Below, in pieces: positions 13,652 through 21,020 of a stretch of 32,619 nt of DNA. The first letter of the stretch is position 1, and the number at the start of each line of letters is the position of its first letter. The stretch is taken from positions 1 to 32,619 of the forward strand of contig JAZQQK010000042.1 in assembly GCA_045629065.1 (NCBI GenBank). Reading direction: 5' to 3'. The notes below the pieces were generated by a model that was not told the origin of the DNA, did not search any database, and was given only the letters and a program-made list of their open reading frames with translations. Position numbers and translations under genes: made by a program. The stretch comes from JAKSSM01 sp045629065 (GTDB lineage Bacteria > Bacillota > Clostridia > Peptostreptococcales > Anaerovoracaceae).

Positions 13652-15844
13652 ATGAGTTGGTTTGAAGAACAATTGCGCTACCGTAAACAAAGCGATAACG
13701 CAAACTTTGAAGATTCAATAGATACAATCGCCAATTCTGTAATGGGAGTGCGTCTTAAGGATGCCCTTAGTAAAAAAGAAGTAGCCAATTCAGCGATTGA
13801 TCAAATATTAAAATTCTATCATTTGAAGGCAAAAAGGGAAGATTTACCTATCCACTTCAAAACGATTGACGAGCAAATAGAACATGCAATGCGTCCATTC
13901 GGTATAAAGTCTAGAAAAGTATGCCTAGATGAAGGATGGTATAAGCATTCCGTTGGCGCAATGATAGGAACTTTAAAAGAAGATGGATCAGCTATAGCCC
14001 TAATACCTGGCAAGCTTTCGGGCTATAAAATGGTTGATATTGCAACGGGTAATCACATTAAGCTAAACAGAAATACAGAAAAGCTTATCGATAGTGAAGC
14101 CATGTGCTTTTATGAACCGATGCCAGAAGGAGCATTAAAAATATCGGATTTGCTTTCTTTTATGGTTAAGCAATTGAGCTTGGCAGATATAATTATATAT
14201 ATTCTTTTAATGATAGCATCTACATGCTTGGGATTACTATCAACATGGTTTACTAAGTGGCTATTTGGCGATGTGCTTGAATCTGAAAGTATTGAAATAT
14301 TAATAGCCCTCGCAATATTCGTTGTATGTTTTACTATAGCGAACTTGTGCTTTACCGTATATAAAGAGTTGATCGATGCTAGAATAACGATAAAGCAGAA
14401 TACTGCAGTTCAAGCTGCCGTTGTGAACCGCATTATGAGCCTTCCGCCTACATTTTTCAGGCAGTATTCAGCCGGCGAGTTATCACAGCGTGCAAGTTAT
14501 GTTCAATCTTTATGTTCGACGTTATTCTCTACTATCGGAATGACAGGAATCACATCGGCATTTTCGCTTGTATATATAGGACAAATATTCAAATTTGCGC
14601 CTTCCCTTGTTTTGCCAGCTATGCTTGCTGTAATTGCGACATTGATTCTTTCGCTTATTACAACTTTCGTACAGATGAAAGTATCAAAGGAACAAATGGA
14701 ATACGCTGCGAAAACTAGCGGACTTACATATTCTATGATTTCTGGAATTCAAAAGATTAAGTTGGCTGGTGCCGAAAAGAGAATGTTCGCACGTTGGGCA
14801 AGACATTATTCAAAGGAAGCACAACTTGCTTATAACCCTCCGGTATTTTTAAGACTTAGCAGTACGCTCAGCTTGTTTATAACCCTTACAGGAACAGTAT
14901 TCATCTATGCCACAGCAGTTCACAATAGTGTATCAATATCAGACTATTATGCATTTAATGCTGCGTATGGAATGGCTTCAGCTGCATTTATGTCTGTAGT
15001 ATCAATTGCAACAACTGTAGCGAATATTAAACCTATTCTTGAAATGGCAAAACCAATTTTAGAGGCGATACCTGAAAAACATGCCGAAAAAGCGAATATA
15101 ACTGAGCTTAACGGAGAAATAGAACTATCTCATGTATCTTTCGGTTATAATGAAGATATGCCAAATGTAATAGATGATTTGTCTCTTAAAATTGCTCCCG
15201 GTGAATATATCGCGATTGTTGGACAAACAGGTTGTGGTAAAAGCACTTTGATGAGGCTTATATTAGGATTCGAAACGCCACAAAAGGGAAGCATTTTCTT
15301 TGATAAAAGAGATGTTAATTCAATCGATTTGGAATCTTTGCGTCAAAAAATTGGTGCAGTTTTGCAAGATGGTAAACTTTTCTTAGGTGATATATATTCA
15401 AATATCGTAATAACTGCGCCAGAACTTACCATAAAAGATGCCTGGGAAGCAGCAGAAATCGCATCAATAGCTGATGATATAAGATCAATGCCAATGGGAA
15501 TGAGTACAATGATTTCTGAGGGCCAGGGAGGTATTTCCGGAGGTCAAAGGCAAAGACTTATGATTGCAAGGGCAGTAGCTCCAAAGCCAAAGATTTTAAT
15601 TTTTGATGAAGCTACGAGTGCTCTCGATAATATTGCACAAAGAAATGTAACAAAGGCGATAGATTCGCTTAAATGCACTAGAATTGTTATCGCTCATAGA
15701 CTTTCAACGATTCAGCATGCAGACCGCATAGTTTTCCTTGAAAATGGAAAGATTGCAGAAGATGGAACTTATGAAGAACTTATCGAAAAGAATGGCAAAT
15801 TTGCGAAGCTTGTAGAACGTCAGCGCCTGGATTATGATGAATAA
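13652..15844 (+). CDS. NHLM-type ABC exporter partner (ABC2)
   Basis: 730 residues; AAGGAGG lies in the short gap after ABC1. The N-terminal roughly 165 residues are soluble and have no peptidase Cys or His; this is the characteristic extra domain of NHLM ABC2 proteins. A permease follows (about 170-440), then an ATPase with Walker A GQTGCGKST, signature ISGGQRQRLMIARAV and Walker B ILIFDEATSALD. The protein probably forms a heterodimer with ABC1. It is followed after 66 bases by the first Nif11-leader precursor, with no terminator between them, so the precursors are likely read through from the transporter operon. Confidence 0.92.
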   Translation: MSWFEEQLRYRKQSDNANFEDSIDTIANSVMGVRLKDALSKKEVANSAIDQILKFYHLKAKREDLPIHFKTIDEQIEHAMRPFGIKSRKVCLDEGWYKHSVGAMIGTLKEDGSAIALIPGKLSGYKMVDIATGNHIKLNRNTEKLIDSEAMCFYEPMPEGALKISDLLSFMVKQLSLADIIIYILLMIASTCLGLLSTWFTKWLFGDVLESESIEILIALAIFVVCFTIANLCFTVYKELIDARITIKQNTAVQAAVVNRIMSLPPTFFRQYSAGELSQRASYVQSLCSTLFSTIGMTGITSAFSLVYIGQIFKFAPSLVLPAMLAVIATLILSLITTFVQMKVSKEQMEYAAKTSGLTYSMISGIQKIKLAGAEKRMFARWARHYSKEAQLAYNPPVFLRLSSTLSLFITLTGTVFIYATAVHNSVSISDYYAFNAAYGMASAAFMSVVSIATTVANIKPILEMAKPILEAIPEKHAEKANITELNGEIELSHVSFGYNEDMPNVIDDLSLKIAPGEYIAIVGQTGCGKSTLMRLILGFETPQKGSIFFDKRDVNSIDLESLRQKIGAVLQDGKLFLGDIYSNIVITAPELTIKDAWEAAEIASIADDIRSMPMGMSTMISEGQGGISGGQRQRLMIARAVAPKPKILIFDEATSALDNIAQRNVTKAIDSLKCTRIVIAHRLSTIQHADRIVFLENGKIAEDGTYEELIEKNGKFAKLVERQRLDYDE

Positions 15845-15910
15845 TTACGTGTTATTCGTAGTACATAGTTATAGAAACAAGAAAATTTTTTAGCAAAAGG
15901 AGAAAACAAA

Positions 15911-16300
15911 ATGAGTAATGACTGGAAAAAACAATTAGCTGAACTTTCAAAAAATGAAGAGTTCCAGAAAAAGCAGAAAGAAATTGCCGAAAAATTTAAA
16001 GATAATGAGGCAGCTATGAAGGAAGAAAGCATCAAGCTTCTAGCGGAATATGGTATTACGGAACCTGAAGGGGGCTTTAAGGCACCCGTAAAGGAGCTCT
16101 CCGACGATGAATTAGGTGCCGTAGCAGGCGGAATTTATAGATCCGAATGTGTATGTCCTCTTGTTGGAGTCGGTACAGCAGGTTCGGCGACTTGCGTATG
16201 CCCTGCTGCCGGCGGTGGAACAAATAACTCTGAACAATGTACAGATGCCGGAGGCTGCGGATGCTTCTTGGGCGGATATGGTGAAATCTATGGTGACTAA
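15911..16300 (+). CDS. Nif11-leader Cys/Gly-rich RiPP precursor A
   Basis: 129 residues with AAAAGGAGAAAAC before the ATG. Residues 1-74 are a Nif11-like leader (helical MSNDWKKQLAELSKNEEFQK, ending VKELSDDELGAVAGG). The core of about 55 residues has three units of CxC-x3-GxG: CVCPLVGVG, CVCPAAGGG and CGCFLGGYG, plus two further Cys. Nif11 leaders guide modification enzymes and are removed at GG by the PCAT. The Cys/Gly-rich core without Ser/Thr runs points to radical SAM crosslinking (thioether or similar) rather than a lanthipeptide. The next gene is an almost identical-leader duplicate. Confidence 0.9.
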   Translation: MSNDWKKQLAELSKNEEFQKKQKEIAEKFKDNEAAMKEESIKLLAEYGITEPEGGFKAPVKELSDDELGAVAGGIYRSECVCPLVGVGTAGSATCVCPAAGGGTNNSEQCTDAGGCGCFLGGYGEIYGD

Positions 16301-16330
16301 GAAAGAAAACTAGCAAAAGGAGAAAACAAA

Positions 16331-16753
16331 ATGAGTAATGACTGGAAAAAACAATTAGCGGAACTTTCAAAAAACGAAGAGTTCCAGGAAAAGCAGAAAA
16401 AAATCGCCGAAAAATTCAAAGATAATGAAGCAGCTATGAAGGAAGAAATCACAAAGCTTATGGCGGAATATGGTATTACGGAACCAGAAGAAGGTTTTAA
16501 GGCACCCGTAAAGGAACTCTCAGATGATGAATTGAACGCTGTAGCTGGCGGAAATTTCCTATGCATAATGACAGAATGTGCCTGTGCTGTCGCTGGTTAC
16601 GGCATAGCCGGTGATGGTGGACCGGCGCTTTGCGTATGCCCTCTTGCTGGTGGCGGAGCATCCTCATACATTAACGAGCAAGAAGGAAGAAACCCTGGAG
16701 GCTGCGGATGCTTCTTGGGCGGATATGGCTCAGTTGAATGGCAATATGAATAA
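16331..16753 (+). CDS. Nif11-leader Cys/Gly-rich RiPP precursor B
   Basis: 140 residues, 30 bases after precursor A, with the same untranslated region and a leader differing at only a few positions, so a recent tandem duplicate. The core is longer and more diverged: CACAVAGYG, CVCPLAGGG and CGCFLGGYG, separated by insertions, with one extra Cys (NFLCIMTE) before the first unit. The last codons overlap the start of the radical SAM gene by 8 bases (ATGAATAA), coupling this substrate to its likely maturase. Confidence 0.9.
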   Translation: MSNDWKKQLAELSKNEEFQEKQKKIAEKFKDNEAAMKEEITKLMAEYGITEPEEGFKAPVKELSDDELNAVAGGNFLCIMTECACAVAGYGIAGDGGPALCVCPLAGGGASSYINEQEGRNPGGCGCFLGGYGSVEWQYE

Positions 16754-18152
16754 AATGTACGCCTATCTAAACCCAGACCTTCAACTTAGAGGTTGGGAAA
16801 AACTTGAATATGCCTTGGTGAGCAAATCAAATGCTTGGACCACTTTCCTCAGAGCACAGGAATATCAATTCCTTGATCTTTGTAATGGAGAAATCGACCT
16901 TTCCTTGCCGATTTTCCCTGCGGAATTCAAAGATTATCTAGAAGAAGCTGTGCGTAAGGGAATCGTATTCAAAAGTGATACCCCTCATCCCATCGAACCG
17001 GATCAGAGATATTTTAAATATAACAACCGGTATATTTCGACTGCACACTGGTCTATAACCGGCAAATGCAACTGCAACTGCAGGCACTGTTTTATGTCTG
17101 CGTCCAAGGGAACGCTAGGTGAGTTTGACCACGAGACGATTATGGATATCTGCCGTCAGATTGTTGATTGCGGTATAAGAAAGGTCAGCATTACAGGCGG
17201 AGAACCTTTAATCTGTGATAGCTTTTGGGATGTGGTCGATTACTTCATCGCGCACAATGTAAAAATTACGCAGATTTATTCTAACGGTTTACTGGTAGAC
17301 CAAGATTTTATCGATAAACTGAAGCAGAGAAATATAGCACCGACAATCAATATGAGCTTTGATGGTGTGGGATACCATGACTGGCTGAGGGGACTTGATG
17401 GCGCTGAAGATGCTGTCAACAACGCCTTTCTAGTTTGCAAGGAAAACAATATACCTACTGCCTCTGAAATGTGTCTGCACAAAGGAAACGTGGGCGTACT
17501 GAGAGAGAGTATAAATCATCTTGCTAAGCTCGGTTGCAGAAGCATGAAGGTCGTTCCGGTCTCTGAAATCGGAAGCTGGAAAGAGAATAACGAAGGAACT
17601 ACGCTGTCTGTAAAAGAACTGTTTGATATCTATCTGGATTATATTCCTTGGTTTTACAAGGACGGAGCGCCGTTAGATTTACAACTTAGTGGTTTCTTCA
17701 TGGCAAAGAAGAACGATACAAAGAACTATGTTTTACCTATGGACAGATCCAAGCAGGATTGCGAAAAAGTCTGCCTATGCAACCATGCAAGAAATACGCT
17801 GTATATATCTCCACAAGGATATACTTTGTCTTGCATGTCCATGAGTGGTTCCGAGGATCGCTTTAATTATCCTAAGATTCAAGATATCGGTCTTGCAAAA
17901 TGTCTTAACGATTCATCTTACATGGAGTTTATCTCGACACCGGCAAAAACCGTTATTGAGCATAACGAAAAGTGCAGAGACTGCGAGTATCGTTTCGCCT
18001 GTATGGGTGGATGTAGAGCTAGCGCCTTGGATACAACTCCAAACGATATCCTAGGACCTGATGAAGCCTGCTGCGAATTCTATAAAGGACAATGGAGTCA
18101 AAAGATTAAAGAAGCAGTAGAGCGTGTGTCGGTTGAAATCAAACAGATTTAA
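16746..18152 (+). CDS. Radical SAM/SPASM peptide maturase
   Basis: 468 residues. The start at 16746 is chosen because the frame further upstream only shadows the Cys/Gly-rich core of precursor B. The N-terminal roughly 80 residues (AWTTFLRAQEYQFLDLCNGEI..) look like a PqqD-type winged-helix recognition element. The radical SAM motif is CNCNCRHC (Cys108, Cys112, Cys115), which holds the 4Fe-4S cluster, followed by the GGEP motif (SITGGEPLI). The C-terminus is a Cys-rich SPASM domain (CEKVCLCN..., CRDCEYRFACMGGCRAS...). Such enzymes install sulfur-to-carbon or carbon-carbon links in RiPPs; the neighbours make the CxC-x3-GxG cores the expected substrate. The exact crosslink is unknown. Confidence 0.92.
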   Translation: MNKMYAYLNPDLQLRGWEKLEYALVSKSNAWTTFLRAQEYQFLDLCNGEIDLSLPIFPAEFKDYLEEAVRKGIVFKSDTPHPIEPDQRYFKYNNRYISTAHWSITGKCNCNCRHCFMSASKGTLGEFDHETIMDICRQIVDCGIRKVSITGGEPLICDSFWDVVDYFIAHNVKITQIYSNGLLVDQDFIDKLKQRNIAPTINMSFDGVGYHDWLRGLDGAEDAVNNAFLVCKENNIPTASEMCLHKGNVGVLRESINHLAKLGCRSMKVVPVSEIGSWKENNEGTTLSVKELFDIYLDYIPWFYKDGAPLDLQLSGFFMAKKNDTKNYVLPMDRSKQDCEKVCLCNHARNTLYISPQGYTLSCMSMSGSEDRFNYPKIQDIGLAKCLNDSSYMEFISTPAKTVIEHNEKCRDCEYRFACMGGCRASALDTTPNDILGPDEACCEFYKGQWSQKIKEAVERVSVEIKQI

Positions 18153-18226
18153 AGAAACTGCGAAATAGTTATAATAGATTTGAAAAAAGCGAAAGCGAGA
18201 ACGTATTTTAGCAAGGAGAACACATA

Positions 18227-18601
18227 ATGAGTAATGACTGGAAAAAACAATTAGTTGAACTTTCAAAGAATGAAGAGTTCCAGAAAAAGCAGGCAGAAAT
18301 CGCCGAAAAATTCAAAGGCGATGAAGCAACAATGAAGGAAGAAATCACTAAGCTTCTAGAGAAGTATGGCATTGTAGAACCAGAAGAAGGTTTTAAAGCA
18401 CCCGTAAAGGAACTCTCAGATGATGAGTTGGGCGCCGTAGCTGGTGGAGTAACATATTGCTGCGCATGTCCTTTTGTAGGCGTTGGTACAGAGGGTGGAT
18501 TGACTTGTGCTTGTGCACTCGGCGGCGGTGGCGAAGCCAATAACGGAGATTGCCAGTGCGCTTGCGTTCTTGGTGGCGGTGGCGAGATTACTTTGCCGTA
18601 A
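18227..18601 (+). CDS. Nif11-leader Cys/Gly-rich RiPP precursor C
   Basis: 124 residues, preceded by GCAAGGAGAACAC; a TATAAT at 18170-18175 may be the -10 box of its own promoter. The leader closely matches precursors A and B and ends LSDDELGAVAGG. The core is the most regular of the set: CACPFVGVG, CACALGGGG and CACVLGGGG, with a leading extra Cys and one Cys before the third unit (DCQCAC). It lies behind the maturase and is ended by a strong terminator. Confidence 0.9.
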   Translation: MSNDWKKQLVELSKNEEFQKKQAEIAEKFKGDEATMKEEITKLLEKYGIVEPEEGFKAPVKELSDDELGAVAGGVTYCCACPFVGVGTEGGLTCACALGGGGEANNGDCQCACVLGGGGEITLP

Positions 18602-18610
18602 CGGATTATT

Positions 18611-18642
18611 AAGAGGGTCTATCGGGAAGGTAGACCCTTTCT
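18611..18642 (+). terminator. Terminator ending the transporter/maturase/precursor unit
   Basis: AGGGTCTA (18614-18621) pairs with TAGACCCT (18631-18638), followed by TTTCTATT. It separates precursor C from the metallopeptidase gene that starts only about 25 bases further on. Confidence 0.75.
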
Positions 18643-18665
18643 ATTGATTTGAAAGAAATAATTAT

Positions 18666-19415
18666 TTGGACGGTTACAGGAAAATGCATCCTATTATAAG
18701 ATTATCAAAAATGTATCCACAGATCTTATTCCCAATTGAAAGTGGAATACATAATACAGAAGAATATAGAAATGTGTGTCTAAGGGGTTTTAAGTGCGAT
18801 AGAAAGCCGGATTTTACTTTCTCGGATAAAGATGTCTTGGAAATAATAGAAACCGAAGCAGGACCTGCAACTGTGCTGACACTATATTCTAGAGAAGATT
18901 TTGTACGAATGACACAATGCCTTTTCTATAAGTGCGAACCAGTTGCGATTCCAGATAGTATAGGCGCTAACACTATCATTGGACTTAATAACTGGGATAA
19001 AGTTCGTGCTGGAGAGGAGAACTACAAGGACATGATAATTGTTCTAAGTAGTGGCATTTATAGTAATGTAAATGCTATAGATGTTTGCAAAGCTACAGGA
19101 GGAAAGATTAATCTTTCTGACGAGGAATGGATTGAAAAATCAATCACCATTAGAAAGTTTCACGAACTAAGGCATTTCGTTGATAGAAAATTACGACCAG
19201 ACGATGTTGATGCTTTGAGAGATGAAATTAATGCAGACCGGGATGGATTGAATGCTGCGTTTGGATATTATGACAAGAACATTGCTAAATTATTTTTAGG
19301 AATTGAGGGAGAAGAATATCGAGAAAGCGGCAGACTCGCAAATTATCTTCCTGAAGGAATATCCCTATCTGAATTTGTTCGAAGAGCAAAAACAATGATA
19401 GATTCTATATCTTAG
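18666..19415 (+). CDS. Predicted zinc metallopeptidase (HExxH) of the peptide island
   Basis: 249 residues if the TTG at 18666 is used; the ATG at 18684 (243 residues, starting MHPIIRLSKMYPQ) is an equally good choice because neither has a strong ribosome site. The key feature is HELRH (His166, Glu167, His170), followed 17 residues later by DEINAD with Glu187 as a possible third zinc ligand, the spacing and sequence of gluzincin-type peptidases. No signal peptide, so probably cytoplasmic. The rest matches no family I can name. The gene directly precedes a zinc-ribbon double-glycine precursor (35-base gap) and may trim leaders, degrade peptide, or confer immunity. Confidence 0.65.
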   Translation: MDGYRKMHPIIRLSKMYPQILFPIESGIHNTEEYRNVCLRGFKCDRKPDFTFSDKDVLEIIETEAGPATVLTLYSREDFVRMTQCLFYKCEPVAIPDSIGANTIIGLNNWDKVRAGEENYKDMIIVLSSGIYSNVNAIDVCKATGGKINLSDEEWIEKSITIRKFHELRHFVDRKLRPDDVDALRDEINADRDGLNAAFGYYDKNIAKLFLGIEGEEYRESGRLANYLPEGISLSEFVRRAKTMIDSIS

Positions 19416-19449
19416 ATAAAATATATCAGAAGAAAGAGAGGACTTAATT

Positions 19450-19689
19450 ATGTCAGAAGAAAAGAAAGCAGTTGAATTAGAAAATGAAGAATTAGAAAAA
19501 GTAAGTGGCGGTTATCCATATAATATGCCATCAACAGGATCATTTAAATGTCCACAATGTGGAAATAGGGATCGTCATAAAATGGGCGCTGATACTTACA
19601 AACGCCAAAGAGTTCAATGCGAGATATGTTGGCATGAAGGACCTATAGGTGAGTTTAGATATAATGAAGGACCGGGTATTCCGTTGTAA
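19450..19689 (+). CDS. Double-glycine precursor carrying a zinc ribbon (1)
   Basis: 79 residues. The start follows the AGAAAGAGAGGACTTAATT leader shared with other precursors. Leader MSEEKKAVELENEELEKVSGG, then a 58-residue cargo with CPQCGN and, 27 residues later, CEICW: two CxxC knuckles that should bind one zinc ion (zinc-ribbon type). The leader is exactly the PCAT-cleavable class, so a zinc-binding mini-protein appears to be exported. Probably co-transcribed with the metallopeptidase. Confidence 0.8.
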   Translation: MSEEKKAVELENEELEKVSGGYPYNMPSTGSFKCPQCGNRDRHKMGADTYKRQRVQCEICWHEGPIGEFRYNEGPGIPL

Positions 19690-19701
19690 AAGAGCGTGTG
19701 A

Positions 19702-19727
19702 AAAAGACCAAGGAAACTTGGTCTTTT
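19702..19727 (+). terminator. Terminator after zinc-ribbon precursor 1
   Basis: AAAAGACCAAG (19702-19712) and CTTGGTCTTTT (19717-19727) form a perfect stem with a GAAA loop. Confidence 0.9.
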
Positions 19728-19764
19728 AAATTTCGGGTAATCAAAGTTTTTTAGGTTCTGTAGG

Positions 19765-19795
19765 AAAAGGAGCAGTTCAATGAACTACTCCTTTT
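19765..19795 (-). terminator. Probable terminator of the minus-strand zinc-ribbon gene
   Basis: AAAAGGAG (19765-19772) pairs with CTCCTTTT (19788-19795), and inside it AGTTCA pairs with TGAACT. Lies 30 bases beyond the stop of the minus-strand gene, and ends in TTTT when read on that strand. Confidence 0.65.
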
Positions 19796-19824
19796 ACATA
19801 TCTTTTGTCAGCACGAACCCGGCT

Positions 19825-20043
19825 TTAATATTCTTGAATTACAAATGACCATGTAGCACCACATTTAGAACAGCCATTCTTATTATAGTAATTTTTATTT
19901 TGTAGTGCGTTAGTCAGTACGGTTGGATCGCCAACACCGGAAATTCTATTGCCACATTTTTCGCACACTACTGCGTATCTTACTCCGCCGGAAACCTTTT
20001 CTAATAATTCGTCTTTTAATTCAAATGCATTTTTTTCTTCCAT
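19825..20043 (-). CDS. Double-glycine precursor carrying a zinc ribbon (2), minus strand
   Basis: 72 residues on the minus strand, with GAGAGG upstream of the ATG. Leader MEEKNAFELKDELLEKVSGG, then VRYAVVCEKCGNRISG and, after about 30 residues, CSKCGATW, again a four-Cys zinc ribbon. Orientation is opposite to its neighbours, yet leader and cargo plan are the same, so it is a rearranged paralogue rather than part of their operon. Its leader is the most deviant in the group (ELLEKV in place of EELEKV). Confidence 0.8.
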   Translation of the reverse strand: MEEKNAFELKDELLEKVSGGVRYAVVCEKCGNRISGVGDPTVLTNALQNKNYYNKNGCSKCGATWSFVIQEY

Positions 20044-20234
20044 CGTAGCTAAATCCTCTCACATATGATAAATAATCAATAAGTTCTTTTGTATTGTACT
20101 ATAGACTAACAAATTATACAACACCCGGAAACGGCTTCATTTTGGGCTCTTTTTGTTTACTATAAAAAGTGGTATAATTGCATTAATTATTGAAATAGTT
20201 AAAAAATCAGCTTGATATATGTATCCTTTTCAGT

Positions 20235-20300
20235 GATTTACACGTATATATAGTAAAAGCATAATAAAATATATTCAAAGAAAGGAAGGACTTAATTATG
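20235..20300 (+). promoter_or_regulatory. Conserved promoter/5' leader cassette, copy 2
   Basis: TTTACA (20237-20242), 17-base spacer, CATAAT (20260-20265), then the shared 5' region with a purine-rich ribosome site and ATG. Matches 10696-10761 over its whole length with few changes. It should drive the zinc-ribbon 3, precursor D and acyltransferase operon. Confidence 0.7.
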
Positions 20301-20567
20301 CCAAAAGAATATAAAGCAATTGAATTAAAAGATGAAGAATTAGAAAAGGCAAATGGCGGTACAGCTTATTTTGATTTTGAAAAATATCCTTATCCCGAGT
20401 TGACTGATGTTGAAATCGGAATAACTTGCCCTAATTGCGGCTACAACCCAAAACGAGATACTTTCCTTATGGGACAGGCAATAAAGTATTCAAGAAAATA
20501 TCTATTCTACTTTTGCCACAACTGCGGTCATAAGTGGGGAAAACCAGGCGTAAAGTCATATATTTAA
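20298..20567 (+). CDS. Double-glycine precursor carrying a zinc ribbon (3)
   Basis: 89 residues. Leader MPKEYKAIELKDEELEKANGG, then a 68-residue cargo with CPNCGYNP and CHNCGHKW about 33 residues apart, the strongest zinc-ribbon pattern of the three. The GHKW end is typical of ribbons found in RNA/DNA-binding proteins, but here an export leader precedes it. First gene of a three-gene unit with precursor D (38-base gap) and an acyltransferase. Confidence 0.8.
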   Translation: MPKEYKAIELKDEELEKANGGTAYFDFEKYPYPELTDVEIGITCPNCGYNPKRDTFLMGQAIKYSRKYLFYFCHNCGHKWGKPGVKSYI

Positions 20568-20605
20568 CGCAACTTCAGTTTAAAGAGTAAAAAGGAGAAC
20601 ACAAA

Positions 20606-21019
20606 ATGAGTAATGACTGGAAAAAACAATTAGCAGAACTTTCAAAAAACGAAGAGTTCCAGAAAAAGCAGAGCAAAATCGTCGAAAAATTTAAAGACGA
20701 TGAAGCAACAATAAAGGCAGAAATCACAAAGCTTATGGCGGAATATGGTGTGACTGAACCCGAAGGAGGCTTTATGGCTCCCATAAAAGAACTATCCGAT
20801 GATGAATTGGGTGCTGTAGCTGGTGGAAAAGGCTATTTCATAGGTGGAACGTGCTTCTGCTTTATGGGCGGAGGTGGAGAGGCTGGCCCAGCACTTTGTG
20901 TATGCGTTGCTGCCGGTGGCGGCTCAGACGCGTACGAGGATTCATCAAAAAATGGAAGCAACGGCGGCGGCTGTGGATGTGCTGCCTTCGGATGGGGCGA
21001 TATCACAGGCGAATATTAG
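20606..21019 (+). CDS. Nif11-leader Cys/Gly-rich RiPP precursor D
   Basis: 137 residues, preceded by AAAAAGGAGAACAC. The leader is homologous to precursors A-C and ends LSDDELGAVAGG. The core has CFCFMGGGG, CVCVAAGGG and CGCAAFGWG, with a long Ser/Asn/Gly insert between units two and three. It is about 2.5 kb from the maturase gene, so it would be modified in trans. The stop codon is one base before the acyltransferase start, which suggests a dedicated partner. Confidence 0.9.
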   Translation: MSNDWKKQLAELSKNEEFQKKQSKIVEKFKDDEATIKAEITKLMAEYGVTEPEGGFMAPIKELSDDELGAVAGGKGYFIGGTCFCFMGGGGEAGPALCVCVAAGGGSDAYEDSSKNGSNGGGCGCAAFGWGDITGEY

Positions 21020-21020
21020 G

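Noticed and set aside
16611..16745. In-frame extension of the radical SAM gene upstream to 16611 (45 extra residues)
   Set aside because: It overlaps the Cys/Gly-rich core of precursor B in another frame, has no ribosome site, and the peptide is a typical shadow translation. The ATG at 16746, overlapping the precursor stop, fits the family start.
15911..21019. Lanthipeptide interpretation of the Nif11 precursors
   Set aside because: No LanM-, LanB- or LanC-like gene is present, and the cores have CxC units with few well-placed Ser/Thr. A radical SAM enzyme is the only maturase seen.
20844..21020. In-frame extension of the acyltransferase gene upstream to 20844 (59 extra residues)
   Set aside because: It lies over the core of precursor D, and the acyltransferase-3 family begins with the MNERIKWIDVAKG segment at 21021.
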